NCBI RefSeq assembly: GCF_035944355.1
Contig: NZ_DASZBH010000016.1
Location: 186,001-250,000 of the forward strand
DNA from: Frateuria_A sp035944355
GTDB taxonomy: Bacteria; Pseudomonadota; Gammaproteobacteria; Xanthomonadales; Rhodanobacteraceae
DNA length: 64,000 nucleotides
Direction of reading: 5' to 3'
Both the position numbers and the translations under genes were made by a program. Positions 11,935 through 20,756 of this stretch are shown piece after piece. Positions within the stretch are counted from its first letter, which is position 1. Each line of letters starts with the position of its first letter. The notes beneath the pieces were generated by a model. The model did not search any database, was not told the origin of the DNA, and saw only the letters and a list, made by a program, of their open reading frames with translations.

Positions 11935-12458
11935 ACGAGCGCGGCTGGCTCGCCCGTTTCGACGATGCCCAGGCGCTGCTGCTGGCCGTGCGCGAGCTGC
12001 GCCGCCAGGGCTATACGCAGCTGGAGGCCTATACGCCGTATGCGGTGGAAGGCCTGGCCGAGGCGCTCGGACCGGTGCGCGACCGCATCCCGCTGCTGGT
12101 GCTGCTGGGCGGGCTGTGCGGCGGCTTCGGCACCTTGTTCCTGGAGTGGTACGCCTCGGTGGTGAACTACCCGATCGACGTCGGCGGCCGGCCCGACGCG
12201 AGCTGGCCAGCGTTCGTCCCGGCGGCGCTGGAAATGACCATCCTGTTCGCGGCGCTGTTCGGCGTGGTCGGCCTGTTCCTCGCCAACGGCCTGCCGCGGC
12301 TGGTGCACCCGCTGTTCGCCGTGCCGGGCTTCGAGGCGGCCAGCCGCGACGGCTTCTTCCTGTGGCTGCGCGCCGACGATCCGCGCTTCGAGGCAGCGCA
12401 GGCGCGCGCGGACCTCGCACGGCTGGCGCCGCTGGCGATCGACGAGGTGGCGCCATGA
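11931..12458 (+). CDS. actD: Alternative complex III subunit ActD (DUF3341)
   Basis: 175-residue membrane protein with an N-terminal soluble part typical of DUF3341 ('GWLARFDDAQALLLAVRELR', then 'YTPYAVEGLAEAL') and two central membrane helices (about residues 52-75 and 96-120). It overlaps actC and actE by ATGA junctions. ActD is a structural subunit of ACIII beside ActC. Confidence 0.9.
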   Translation: MNERGWLARFDDAQALLLAVRELRRQGYTQLEAYTPYAVEGLAEALGPVRDRIPLLVLLGGLCGGFGTLFLEWYASVVNYPIDVGGRPDASWPAFVPAALEMTILFAALFGVVGLFLANGLPRLVHPLFAVPGFEAASRDGFFLWLRADDPRFEAAQARADLARLAPLAIDEVAP

Positions 12459-13132
12459 ACGGGCGGCGCCTCGTGCTGGCGCTTTCGCTGTGCGCGCTGG
12501 CCGGCTGCGAGCAGGCCATGCACGACATGTACGACCAGCCCAAGTACAAGCCGCTGGCGCCCAGTCCGCTGTTCGCCGACGGCAACAGCGCGCGCACGCC
12601 GCCGCCGGGCAGCGTGCCGATGGCGCAGGGGGCGGCGGCCGATACCGCGAGCGGCCGGCACGGACAGATGCCGCTGCTGCCGCCGCCCGGACCCGCGCTG
12701 CCGCTGGACGAGCAGGGCCGCAGCCTGGCCCGGGGCGAGGTCGGCGAACGGCGCTACGCCAACCCCTTGCCGGTCACTTTGGCGCTGCTCGAGCGGGGCC
12801 GCGAGCGTTTCGACATCTACTGCGCGCCCTGCCACGGCGCGAGCGGCAGCGGCGACGGCATGATCGTGCGCCGCGGCTTCCCGGCGCCGCCGAGTTATCA
12901 CACCGACCGCCTGCGCAACGCGCCGGACAGCCACTTCTACCAGGTCATCAGCGACGGCTACGGCGTGATGTATCCCTATGCCGACCGTATCGGTCCACAC
13001 GACCGCTGGGCGATCGTGGCCTATATCCGCGCGCTGCAGCTGTCCCAGCATGCGCCGCGCGACCGCTTGTCGCCGCAGGACCTGGCGCGCCTGCCGGCCA
13101 CGCCCGTCGAGGGTGGGGAGACGCGGCGATGA
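12455..13132 (+). CDS. actE: Alternative complex III monoheme cytochrome c lipoprotein, ActE
   Basis: 225-residue lipoprotein: signal 'LALSLCALAGC' with a clear lipobox (LAGC), then a Pro-rich linker and one heme c domain with 'CAPCHG' at about residue 122. A Met in 'GVMYPYADRI' is the likely axial ligand region. The domain is of the ActE type. It carries electrons from ActA/ActB to the oxidase's cytochrome c domain. It overlaps both neighbours by 4 bases. Confidence 0.9.
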   Translation: MNGRRLVLALSLCALAGCEQAMHDMYDQPKYKPLAPSPLFADGNSARTPPPGSVPMAQGAAADTASGRHGQMPLLPPPGPALPLDEQGRSLARGEVGERRYANPLPVTLALLERGRERFDIYCAPCHGASGSGDGMIVRRGFPAPPSYHTDRLRNAPDSHFYQVISDGYGVMYPYADRIGPHDRWAIVAYIRALQLSQHAPRDRLSPQDLARLPATPVEGGETRR

Positions 13133-14211
13133 GCGGCCGCTGGCTGCGGGTCTCGCGCACCGAGGGCTTCGCCGCGGCGGTCGGCCTGCTGGCGCTGGTC
13201 GGCTGCCTGCTGCTGGGCCTGCATGCGCCGCGCGTGGCGCTGCTGTCCTACCTGTTCGCCTGGCTGTTCTGGCTGGCGCCCGCGCTGGGCAGCGTCGGCC
13301 TGCTGATGATCCACGCCTTGACCGGGGGCGACTGGGGCCTGGCGCTGCGCCCCGCGCTGCTCGCGGCGAGCCGGCGCCTGCCGTTGATGGCGCTGCTGCT
13401 GCTGCCGGTGCTCATCGGCATGGCGGTGCTGTTTCCCTGGGCCGCACCGCACGCGGTGGGCGATCCCGCGCTGGATCGCCAGCGCTGGTGGCTCGACGCG
13501 CCGTTCTTCCTCGCGCGCGCGGTGGTGGTGTGGGTGCTGTGGCTGTGGCTGGCGCACGGCATGCGCCGCCGGCTGGGCACGCCGCGGGCCGGGCGCTTCG
13601 CCGCCGGTGGCCTGATCGTCTATGCGCTGAGCGTCTCGGTGGCGGCGGTCGACTGGGTGGTCTCCCTGGTGCCGCGTTGGCACTCGACGACCTTTGGCGT
13701 CCTGCTGGGCACGGCGCAACTGCTGGCTGCGGCGGGACTGGCCGTGGGGGTCAGCGTGGCCGGCCGCGACCCGGCCGCTGCGGCGTGGCTGCCCAGGCGG
13801 CTGAACGACCTGGGCAGCCTCCTGATGGTGCTCGTGCTCGCGTGGGGCTATCTCGCGTTCATGGACTACCTCACCGTATGGATCGCCGACCTGCCCACGG
13901 AAACCGTGTGGTACCTGCCGCGGGTGAAGACCGGATGGCGCTGGCTGGGGGCCTTCCTGGTGCTGTTCCACCTCGCGCTGCCGTTCGCGATCCTGCTTTC
14001 TCGGCGGGCCAAGCAATGCGCGGCGTGGCTGGCCGGCGTGGGAGGGTGGCTGTTCCTGGCGCAGATCGGCTACGTCGCCTGGCTGGTGCTGCCGGGGCTG
14101 CGCACGAGCGCGCTCGCCTGGAGCGATCCGCTGGCGTGGATCGGTATCGGCGGCCTGTGGTGGCTGGGCTACGGCGCGCAACGCCGCGCCGTGCCGGAGG
14201 CGGATGCATGA
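13129..14211 (+). CDS. actF: Alternative complex III second membrane subunit, ActF
   Basis: 360-residue polytopic membrane protein with about ten hydrophobic helices, resembling the second NrfD-like subunit (quinol:cytochrome c oxidoreductase quinone-binding subunit 2). Recognisable elements are 'VDWVVSLVPRWHSTTFG' and 'LLMVLVLAWGYLAFMDYL'. ATGA overlaps occur on both sides. It would form the second membrane lobe of ACIII opposite ActC. Confidence 0.88.
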   Translation: MSGRWLRVSRTEGFAAAVGLLALVGCLLLGLHAPRVALLSYLFAWLFWLAPALGSVGLLMIHALTGGDWGLALRPALLAASRRLPLMALLLLPVLIGMAVLFPWAAPHAVGDPALDRQRWWLDAPFFLARAVVVWVLWLWLAHGMRRRLGTPRAGRFAAGGLIVYALSVSVAAVDWVVSLVPRWHSTTFGVLLGTAQLLAAAGLAVGVSVAGRDPAAAAWLPRRLNDLGSLLMVLVLAWGYLAFMDYLTVWIADLPTETVWYLPRVKTGWRWLGAFLVLFHLALPFAILLSRRAKQCAAWLAGVGGWLFLAQIGYVAWLVLPGLRTSALAWSDPLAWIGIGGLWWLGYGAQRRAVPEADA

Positions 14212-14621
14212 GCCGCCAGCCCGACTCGCACGAGTCCTATACGGTCGCCGCCGGCGTGTTGCACTGGGCCGCGGCGATCCTGGCGCTCAGCCTGCTGGCG
14301 GTCGTGCTGCTGGTGTACGTGTGGGCGCGGCCGGTGCTCACCGCCGGCGCGGCGCCGGTGCGGCCGATCCCGCCGCAGCCGCGGCTGCAGCCCGACCCGG
14401 CGGCCGACATCGCCGCGGAGCGTTCGCAGCAGCGCTCACGGCTGGAGGGCTACCAGTGGATGGATGGGGCGCACACGGTGGCGCGGATACCGGTTGCACG
14501 GGCGATGGAGCTGGTGGCTGCAGGCAAAGGCCTGCCCCTCACCCCAACCCTCCCCCCCGGCGGGGCCGGGGGAGAGGGAGCCACGCTTGAACATCCCGCA
14601 CGGACGGAGCGCAAGCCATGA
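14208..14621 (+). CDS. Small single-pass membrane protein of ACIII-caa3 operon
   Basis: 137 residues of unknown function, one membrane helix (about residues 15-40), then a Pro-rich linker and a short conserved-looking segment ('YQWMDGAHTVARIPVARAM'). It lies between actF and the SCO gene with ATGA overlaps, so it is probably an assembly or accessory factor for the ACIII/oxidase supercomplex. About the last 30 residues, from 'GLPLTP' on, are encoded largely by a REP-like repeat (14534-14580), so the C-terminus is probably not functional and could have been extended by repeat insertion. No family name can be given with confidence. Confidence 0.7.
   Translation: MSRQPDSHESYTVAAGVLHWAAAILALSLLAVVLLVYVWARPVLTAGAAPVRPIPPQPRLQPDPAADIAAERSQQRSRLEGYQWMDGAHTVARIPVARAMELVAAGKGLPLTPTLPPGGAGGEGATLEHPARTERKP
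14534..14580. repeat. REP-like element overlapping the end of the small membrane gene
   Basis: A run of CCCCTCACCCCAACCCTC, then C-rich and G-rich arms and GGGGGAGAGGGAGC. This is the same family as the element at 14647, in the opposite orientation, giving a closely spaced inverted pair. It is read in frame as the C-terminus of the upstream gene. Confidence 0.65.
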
Positions 14622-15493
14622 GCCACCGCGCGTTCGCCCGCCTTAGCCCTCTCCCCCGAGCGCAGCTCGGGGGAGAGGGTTGGGTGAGCGGGAGGCCTCT
14701 GCATCGCCTCGCCGCAGTCCTTCTCATGCTCATGCTCTGGCTGCCGGTCGCTGCGCTCGCCACTCAGGCCCCACCGCCCCCACCGGACATCACCCAACGC
14801 GCCGGCTTCGACCAGCACCTCGGCGCACCGCTCCCCATGGACACCCGCTTCCTCGACGCCAACGGCAAACCCGTCGACCTGCGCACGCTCGCTGGCGGCA
14901 AGCCGCTCCTGCTCACGCTCGGCTACTACCGCTGCCCCAATCTGTGCGACGTGGTGTTGAACGGCATGGCGCATACGCTGGCAAAGCTCGACCTCGCACC
15001 CGGCCGCGACTTCGCGGTGGCCTTCGTCAGTATCGACCCGACTGAAACGCCGGCGGACGCACGCCACACCCAGACGATGCTCGAGCGCATGCATCCGGAC
15101 GCCCACGTGCCGCAATGGCGCTTCCTCACCGGCGATCAGGCGAGCATCGGCCCGCTCGCCCGTGCGGTGGGCTTCCGCTATTTCTACGACCAGAAGCTCC
15201 ATCAGTACGCCCACGCCGCGGGTCTGGTGGCGATCACGCCGGAGGGCAAGGTCGCGCAGTACTTCTTCGGCGTGTCCTGGCCGCCGGCCTCGCTGCGCCT
15301 GGCGTTGGTGGGCGCCTCGCAGGGCCGGCTCGGCTCGCTGGCCGACCGCCTGGTGCTGCTGTGCTGCGGTTACGACCCGGCCACCGGCCGCTACAGCCTG
15401 GCGATCGGTCGCAGCATGCAGGCGCTGGGCGTGGCCTTCGTGCTGGCGCTGGCGTGCTGGCTGGCCTGGCTCCGGGCGAGGGCGCGCGCATGA
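14618..15493 (+). CDS. SCO1/SenC/PrrC-family copper chaperone
   Basis: Thioredoxin-fold protein that delivers copper to the CuA centre of the oxidase subunit II encoded next. The metal-binding 'CPNLC' is present and the distal His lies in 'QYAHAAG'. A C-terminal membrane helix (about residues 267-286) anchors it. ATG 14618 gives 291 residues and the operon's usual ATGA overlap, but residues ~9-25 are then encoded by a REP-like repeat. An in-frame GTG at 14684 (269 aa) has GGAGAGG upstream, itself part of the repeat, and yields a clean signal peptide 'MSGRPLHRLAAVLLMLML'. I think the later start is at least as likely. Confidence 0.88.
   Translation: MSHRAFARLSPLPRAQLGGEGWVSGRPLHRLAAVLLMLMLWLPVAALATQAPPPPPDITQRAGFDQHLGAPLPMDTRFLDANGKPVDLRTLAGGKPLLLTLGYYRCPNLCDVVLNGMAHTLAKLDLAPGRDFAVAFVSIDPTETPADARHTQTMLERMHPDAHVPQWRFLTGDQASIGPLARAVGFRYFYDQKLHQYAHAAGLVAITPEGKVAQYFFGVSWPPASLRLALVGASQGRLGSLADRLVLLCCGYDPATGRYSLAIGRSMQALGVAFVLALACWLAWLRARARA
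14647..14693. repeat. REP-like element at the start of the SCO gene
   Basis: CCCTCTCCCCCGAG, five-base loop, CTCGGGGGAGAGGG: a perfect 14-base stem. It is followed by TTGGGTGAGCGGG, the characteristic tail of this repeat family. It is an inverted partner of the copy at 14534. It supplies a Shine-Dalgarno-like GGAGAGG and the GTG at 14684. Confidence 0.7.
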
Positions 15494-16411
15494 GCATGCT
15501 GCCGCAGGCCTCCAGTTTCGCCCCGGACCTCGACCACCTGTTCGACACGCTGCTGCTGCTGTGCGGCCTGGTGACGGTCGGCGTGTTCGTTGTGATGATC
15601 GCCTTCTGCGTGAAGTACCGCCACGGCAGCGCCGCCGAGCGCACGCCCGCGCGGCAGCACCTGGGCGTGGAGCTGACCTGGACGCTCATCCCCTTCGTCC
15701 TGTTCATGGGCATCTTCGGCTGGAGCGTGCAGCTGTGGATCCGGCTGCGCACGCCGCCGAAGGACGCCCAGCCGGTCTACGTGGTCGCCAAGCAGTGGAT
15801 GTGGAAGGTGCAGCACCCGGGCGGCCAGCGCGAGATCGACACGCTGCACGTCCCCGTAGGCCAGCCCATACGCCTGGTGATGACCTCGCAGGACGTGATC
15901 CACAGCTTCTACGTGCCGGCCTTCCGCGTGAAGCAGGACGTGCTGCCCGACCGCTACACGGAGCTGTGGTTCACCGCCACGCAGGCGGGCAGCTTCCACC
16001 TGTTCTGCTCCGAGTTCTGCGGCACCGACCATGCGCGCATGGGCGGTTCGGTGATCGCCATGGCGCCGGCGGACTACGCGCGCTGGCTGCACGCGCACGC
16101 GAGCTTGAGCCTGGCGGCGCAGGGCGAGGCGCTGTTCCGGCAGCTCGGCTGCAGCGGTTGCCACGACCCGCAGTCGGGCGTGCATGCGCCGGACCTGTAC
16201 GACCTTTATGGCCACACCGTGCCGCTGTCGGACGGCTCGCAGGTGATGGCCGATGAGCGCTACCTGCAGGACTCGATCCTGCTGCCGAAGAAGCAGATCG
16301 CCGCCGGCTACGCACCGATCATGCCCAGTTTCGAAGGCCGCATCGGCGCGGAGGACGTGCTGGCCCTGGTGGCCTACCTGAAGACCCGCACCCGCGCGGC
16401 GGAGGACAGCC

Positions 16412-16425
<14 letters not shown>
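15490..16425 (+). CDS. coxB: Cytochrome c oxidase subunit II with fused cytochrome c (caa3 type)
   Basis: 311 residues. Two N-terminal membrane helices (about 15-37 and 58-80) are followed by the cupredoxin domain with CuA ligands in 'CSEFCGTDHARM' plus the upstream His in 'VIHSFYVPAF', and then a C-terminal heme c domain with 'CSGCH'. The fused cytochrome is the hallmark of caa3 oxidases and lets ACIII pass electrons directly. The first helix is not a cleavable lipobox signal as far as I can see. It overlaps coxA by 14 bases. Confidence 0.93.
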
Positions 16426-18009
<1,584 letters not shown>

Positions 18010-18013
<4 letters not shown>

Positions 18014-18657
18014 ATGCCCGACTCCACCCCGTCCCGGAGCAGTTCGACGACCCCGTGCAGCAGCGCGAGGCGGCCACACTCGGCATGTGGGCGTTCCTGG
18101 CCACCGAGATCCTGTTCTTCGGCGTGTTGTTCGCCGGTTACACGCTGTGCCGCGTGCGCTTCCCCGACGCCTTTGCCGAAGGCAGCCGGCATACCGACAT
18201 GCTGCTGGGCACGATCGAGACCGCCGTGCTGCTGACCAGCAGCTGCGCGGTGGCGCTGTCGGTGCGGGAGGTGCAACTGGGCGGGCGGCGCCTGGCCAGC
18301 GCGCTGCTGGCGGCCACCGCAGCGCTCGGCGTCACCTTCCTCGTCATGCACGGCTTCGAATACGTCGCCGAGTACCGCGAGGGGCTGATCCCGGCGATCC
18401 ATTACACCCAGCAAGGCGTCTATGCGCGCGGCATGGAGATCTTCTACTGCCTGTACTACTTCATCACCGGCTTCCACAGCATCCACGTGATGGTCGGCGT
18501 GGCGCTGATGGCGGTGATGGCCTGGCGTACCTGGCGCCGCGCCTACGATGCGGACTACCACACACCGCTGGAGCTCACGGCGCTGTACTGGCATCTGGTC
18601 GACATCGTGTGGATCTTCGTCTACCCGTTGGTTTACCTCGTCGGGAGGGCCGGATGA
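18010..18657 (+). CDS. coxC: Cytochrome c oxidase subunit III
   Basis: 215 residues with five predicted helices, smaller than the seven-helix mitochondrial-type subunit but usual for caa3 operons. Typical motifs are 'LGMWAFLATEILFFG', 'FLVMHGFEY', 'GFHSIHVMVG' and 'YWHLVDIVWIFVYPLVYL'. ATGA-type overlaps with coxA and coxD support one polycistron. Confidence 0.94.
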
Positions 18658-18989
18658 ACGCCCGCGCCGCCCGCCCGCAGCGCAGCCACAGGAGCGGCCC
18701 GCGGCCGCCTTCGCTGGCGAGCAACCTGGGCACGCTGGCCGCGCTGCTGGTGCTCCTGGCCCTGAGCGCCGGCAGCGCGCTGCTCAGGCTCGGACCGTTC
18801 AACGAGGTGGCCAACCTCGGCATCGCCGCGATCAAGGCGCTGCTGGTGCTCGCCGTCTTCATGCGCCTGAAGACCGACAACGCTTTACTGCGCATCGTCG
18901 CCAGCGCGGGCTTCGCCTGGCTGTCGGTGATGATCGCGCTGGCGTTGGCCGACGTGCTGACGCGCACGCCGCTGCTGGTGCCCTGGTAG
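18654..18989 (+). CDS. coxD: Cytochrome c oxidase subunit IV
   Basis: 111-residue protein with three hydrophobic helices (about 24-45, 55-72 and 80-100) and the family-typical 'NLGIAAIKALLVLAVFMRLK'. It matches the prokaryotic COX subunit IV family and is the last gene of the ACIII-caa3 operon. Its basic N-terminal tail is cytoplasmic. Confidence 0.88.
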   Translation: MNARAARPQRSHRSGPRPPSLASNLGTLAALLVLLALSAGSALLRLGPFNEVANLGIAAIKALLVLAVFMRLKTDNALLRIVASAGFAWLSVMIALALADVLTRTPLLVPW

Positions 18990-18997
18990 CGGCGGCC

Positions 18998-19012
18998 TGG
19001 CACGCAACGTGC
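18998..19012 (+). promoter_or_regulatory. Weak sigma-54-like site / small dyad before the diguanylate cyclase
   Basis: TGGCACGCAACGTGC has the GG-N10-GC spacing and a perfect -24 half (TGGCAC), but GTGC instead of TTGC at -12. The same bases form a five-base stem (GCACG-CAA-CGTGC), so it may only be a small hairpin after coxD. Confidence 0.25.
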
Positions 19013-19107
19013 AAACGCTATGAGGGGGACGATTCATCGACACGCTGGCACGATCCAGGCGGGCATCGAGCAAAGGCCCCCGCCTCCGCGACCACGTCGA
19101 CCGCCTC

Positions 19108-20070
19108 ATGAACGCCCCGTACGACAACCTCCCGTTCCCGCCGCTGCCGCCGTTCGGCGGCTTCCGCGAAGCAGCGCAGGCCTGCCTGGGCTTGCTGGGC
19201 GCGCGCACCGGCGTGGGCGCCTGGTACTTCACCCGCGTGGACGGCGAGGACTGGCTGGTGCTGGCCGCGTCGGACGAGCGCTACGGCGTGCGCAGCGGCG
19301 ACGCGCTCAAGTGGGCCGATTCGATCTGCTCGCGCATGGTGCGCGGCGGGCCGTGCGTGGTTTCCGACGTCAATGCGCAGGCGGACTACGCCCAAGCGCC
19401 AATCGTCCGTCGCGGCATCGGCGCCTACCTGGGCGTGCCGGTGCAGCTCGACCACGGCGCGATCGGCACGCTGTGCGCGATCGACCCGCAGCCGATGACG
19501 GCGGACCTGGAGCGCTGGCTGCCGGTGGTGAAGCTGTGCGCGCAGATGCTGGCTACGCTGTGGCGCCACGACGTGGACCTCAAGGAAACCCAGCGCCGCG
19601 CCGAGCGCGCCGAGCTCGAAGCGATGACCGATCCGATGACCGGCATCTACAACCGCCGCGGCTGGCGCCAGCTGCTGACGCTGGAGGAACAGCGCTGCCG
19701 CGACGAGCACACCACCGCCGGCATCGTGGTGGTCGACCTGGACCGGCTCAAGCAGACCAACGACAGCCAGGGCCACACCGCCGGCGACATGCTGATCCAG
19801 CGCGCGGCGCAGGAGCTCTCCCGTTCGGTGCGGGCCATCGACGTGGTCGCGCGCCTGGGCGGCGACGAGTTCGTGGTGCTGATCCTCGACGTGGGTCCCA
19901 CCGAGCTGGCGCGCCAGGCCGGCCGCCTGGAAGAGGCCCTGCGCGCCGCCGGCATCGCCGCCACGCTGGGCTACAGCTGGCGCGGTCCGGACCGCGACCT
20001 GGGCGAGGCTTACCGCGAAGCGGACCTGCTGATGCTCGACGCCAAGCGCGGTAGGCAGCACGCGCCGTAG
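19108..20070 (+). CDS. GAF-GGDEF diguanylate cyclase
   Basis: 320 residues without membrane helices. An N-terminal GAF-like sensor (about residues 15-155) precedes a short coiled linker and a GGDEF domain (about 165-315). The active site is an intact 'GGDEF', and the product-inhibition I-site 'RAID' lies exactly five residues before it. So the protein should make cyclic di-GMP and be feedback inhibited. It follows the oxidase operon after 118 bases but is probably a separate unit. The GAF ligand is unknown. The 'TACHE'-like cysteines (C75, C85 region) could in principle sense redox, which is only a guess. Confidence 0.9.
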   Translation: MNAPYDNLPFPPLPPFGGFREAAQACLGLLGARTGVGAWYFTRVDGEDWLVLAASDERYGVRSGDALKWADSICSRMVRGGPCVVSDVNAQADYAQAPIVRRGIGAYLGVPVQLDHGAIGTLCAIDPQPMTADLERWLPVVKLCAQMLATLWRHDVDLKETQRRAERAELEAMTDPMTGIYNRRGWRQLLTLEEQRCRDEHTTAGIVVVDLDRLKQTNDSQGHTAGDMLIQRAAQELSRSVRAIDVVARLGGDEFVVLILDVGPTELARQAGRLEEALRAAGIAATLGYSWRGPDRDLGEAYREADLLMLDAKRGRQHAP

Positions 20071-20187
20071 TCGGCGCGCGGGCGCCTCGCTCCGTCGCCA
20101 GCCCGCTGAGCGTCTCGCCTGGAACGGAAGACGCAAACGTCCCACCAGCGTGCGCTTCGTCGTGGCCGACGCGACGGCGGGCGCATC

Positions 20188-20228
20188 CGTGCCGATGGCG
20201 ACGCGCTAGGCGCGTCGCCATCGGCACG
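20188..20228. terminator. Perfect 19-bp hairpin between convergent genes
   Basis: CGTGCCGATGGCGACGCGC, a three-base loop TAG, then its exact complement. It lies between the cyclase (plus, ending 20070) and the lipoprotein gene (minus, ending 20231). No U-run follows on either strand, so it is a bidirectional hairpin terminator only by position and stability. Confidence 0.6.
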
Positions 20229-20230
20229 GT

Positions 20231-20632
20231 TCAGCCGCCCCTGATCGGGAAAGTCTGCGTGCCGCCGGATGCCGTCGGCGCCGGTGCGGCGGAGGGCGTG
20301 GTCGAGGCCGGGCGGGCGCTGCCGCACTGGTAGGCGCCCCAGGCCTGCGAGCCGTCGGCCGGTTCGCCCAGCGGCTTGATGGTGTCGGCGTGCATCTTGG
20401 CCGCCTCGTTGCGGGCCATCACTTCCAGTTCGTCGCGCACCTTGATGTCGTTGCGGTCAACCGGGCCGACGTGGTCCATCACCGAGACGGTGACCTTGCC
20501 CAGGTCGCGGCATTGCGAGACGTCGCCGCTCCAGGCGGTGCGCACCTGCTTGCCGGCCTCGTCCAGGGTGATGCCCCAGGTACAGGCGCCGAGCAGCAGG
20601 ACGGGGGCGAGCAGCAACAGGGTCTTGCGCAT
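20231..20632 (-). CDS. DUF4156-like lipoprotein
   Basis: 133 residues. The signal 'LLLLAPVLLLGAC' ends in a lipobox Cys (about residue 17). The mature part resembles the small DUF4156 lipoproteins ('SQCRDLGKVTVSV', then 'ELEVMARNEAAKMHADTI', then 'AYQC'), in which a Cys pair probably forms a disulfide. The C-terminal 25 residues are a Pro/Ala/Ser-rich tail. It is outer-membrane or periplasmic. Function is unknown. Confidence 0.72.
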   Translation of the reverse strand: MRKTLLLLAPVLLLGACTWGITLDEAGKQVRTAWSGDVSQCRDLGKVTVSVMDHVGPVDRNDIKVRDELEVMARNEAAKMHADTIKPLGEPADGSQAWGAYQCGSARPASTTPSAAPAPTASGGTQTFPIRGG

Positions 20633-20695
20633 GGATGGCTCCGGCGGGGCAGTCTGGAAGAGGCCATCCTACCCTGGCAGCACCGGGACCGGGCT

Positions 20696-20721
20696 GAAGG
20701 GAAAGCAAAAGCCTTCCCTTC
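20696..20721 (-). terminator. Hairpin after the M16 peptidase gene
   Basis: GAAGGGAA, ten-base loop, TTCCCTTC, 36 bases beyond the peptidase stop. The stem is moderate and there is no strong U-tract, so attenuation or mRNA 3'-end protection is as likely as full termination before the lipoprotein gene. Confidence 0.4.
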
Positions 20722-20756
20722 GTTGCGGTCGACCCGGAGGCGCCGGGGAGGGCCGG

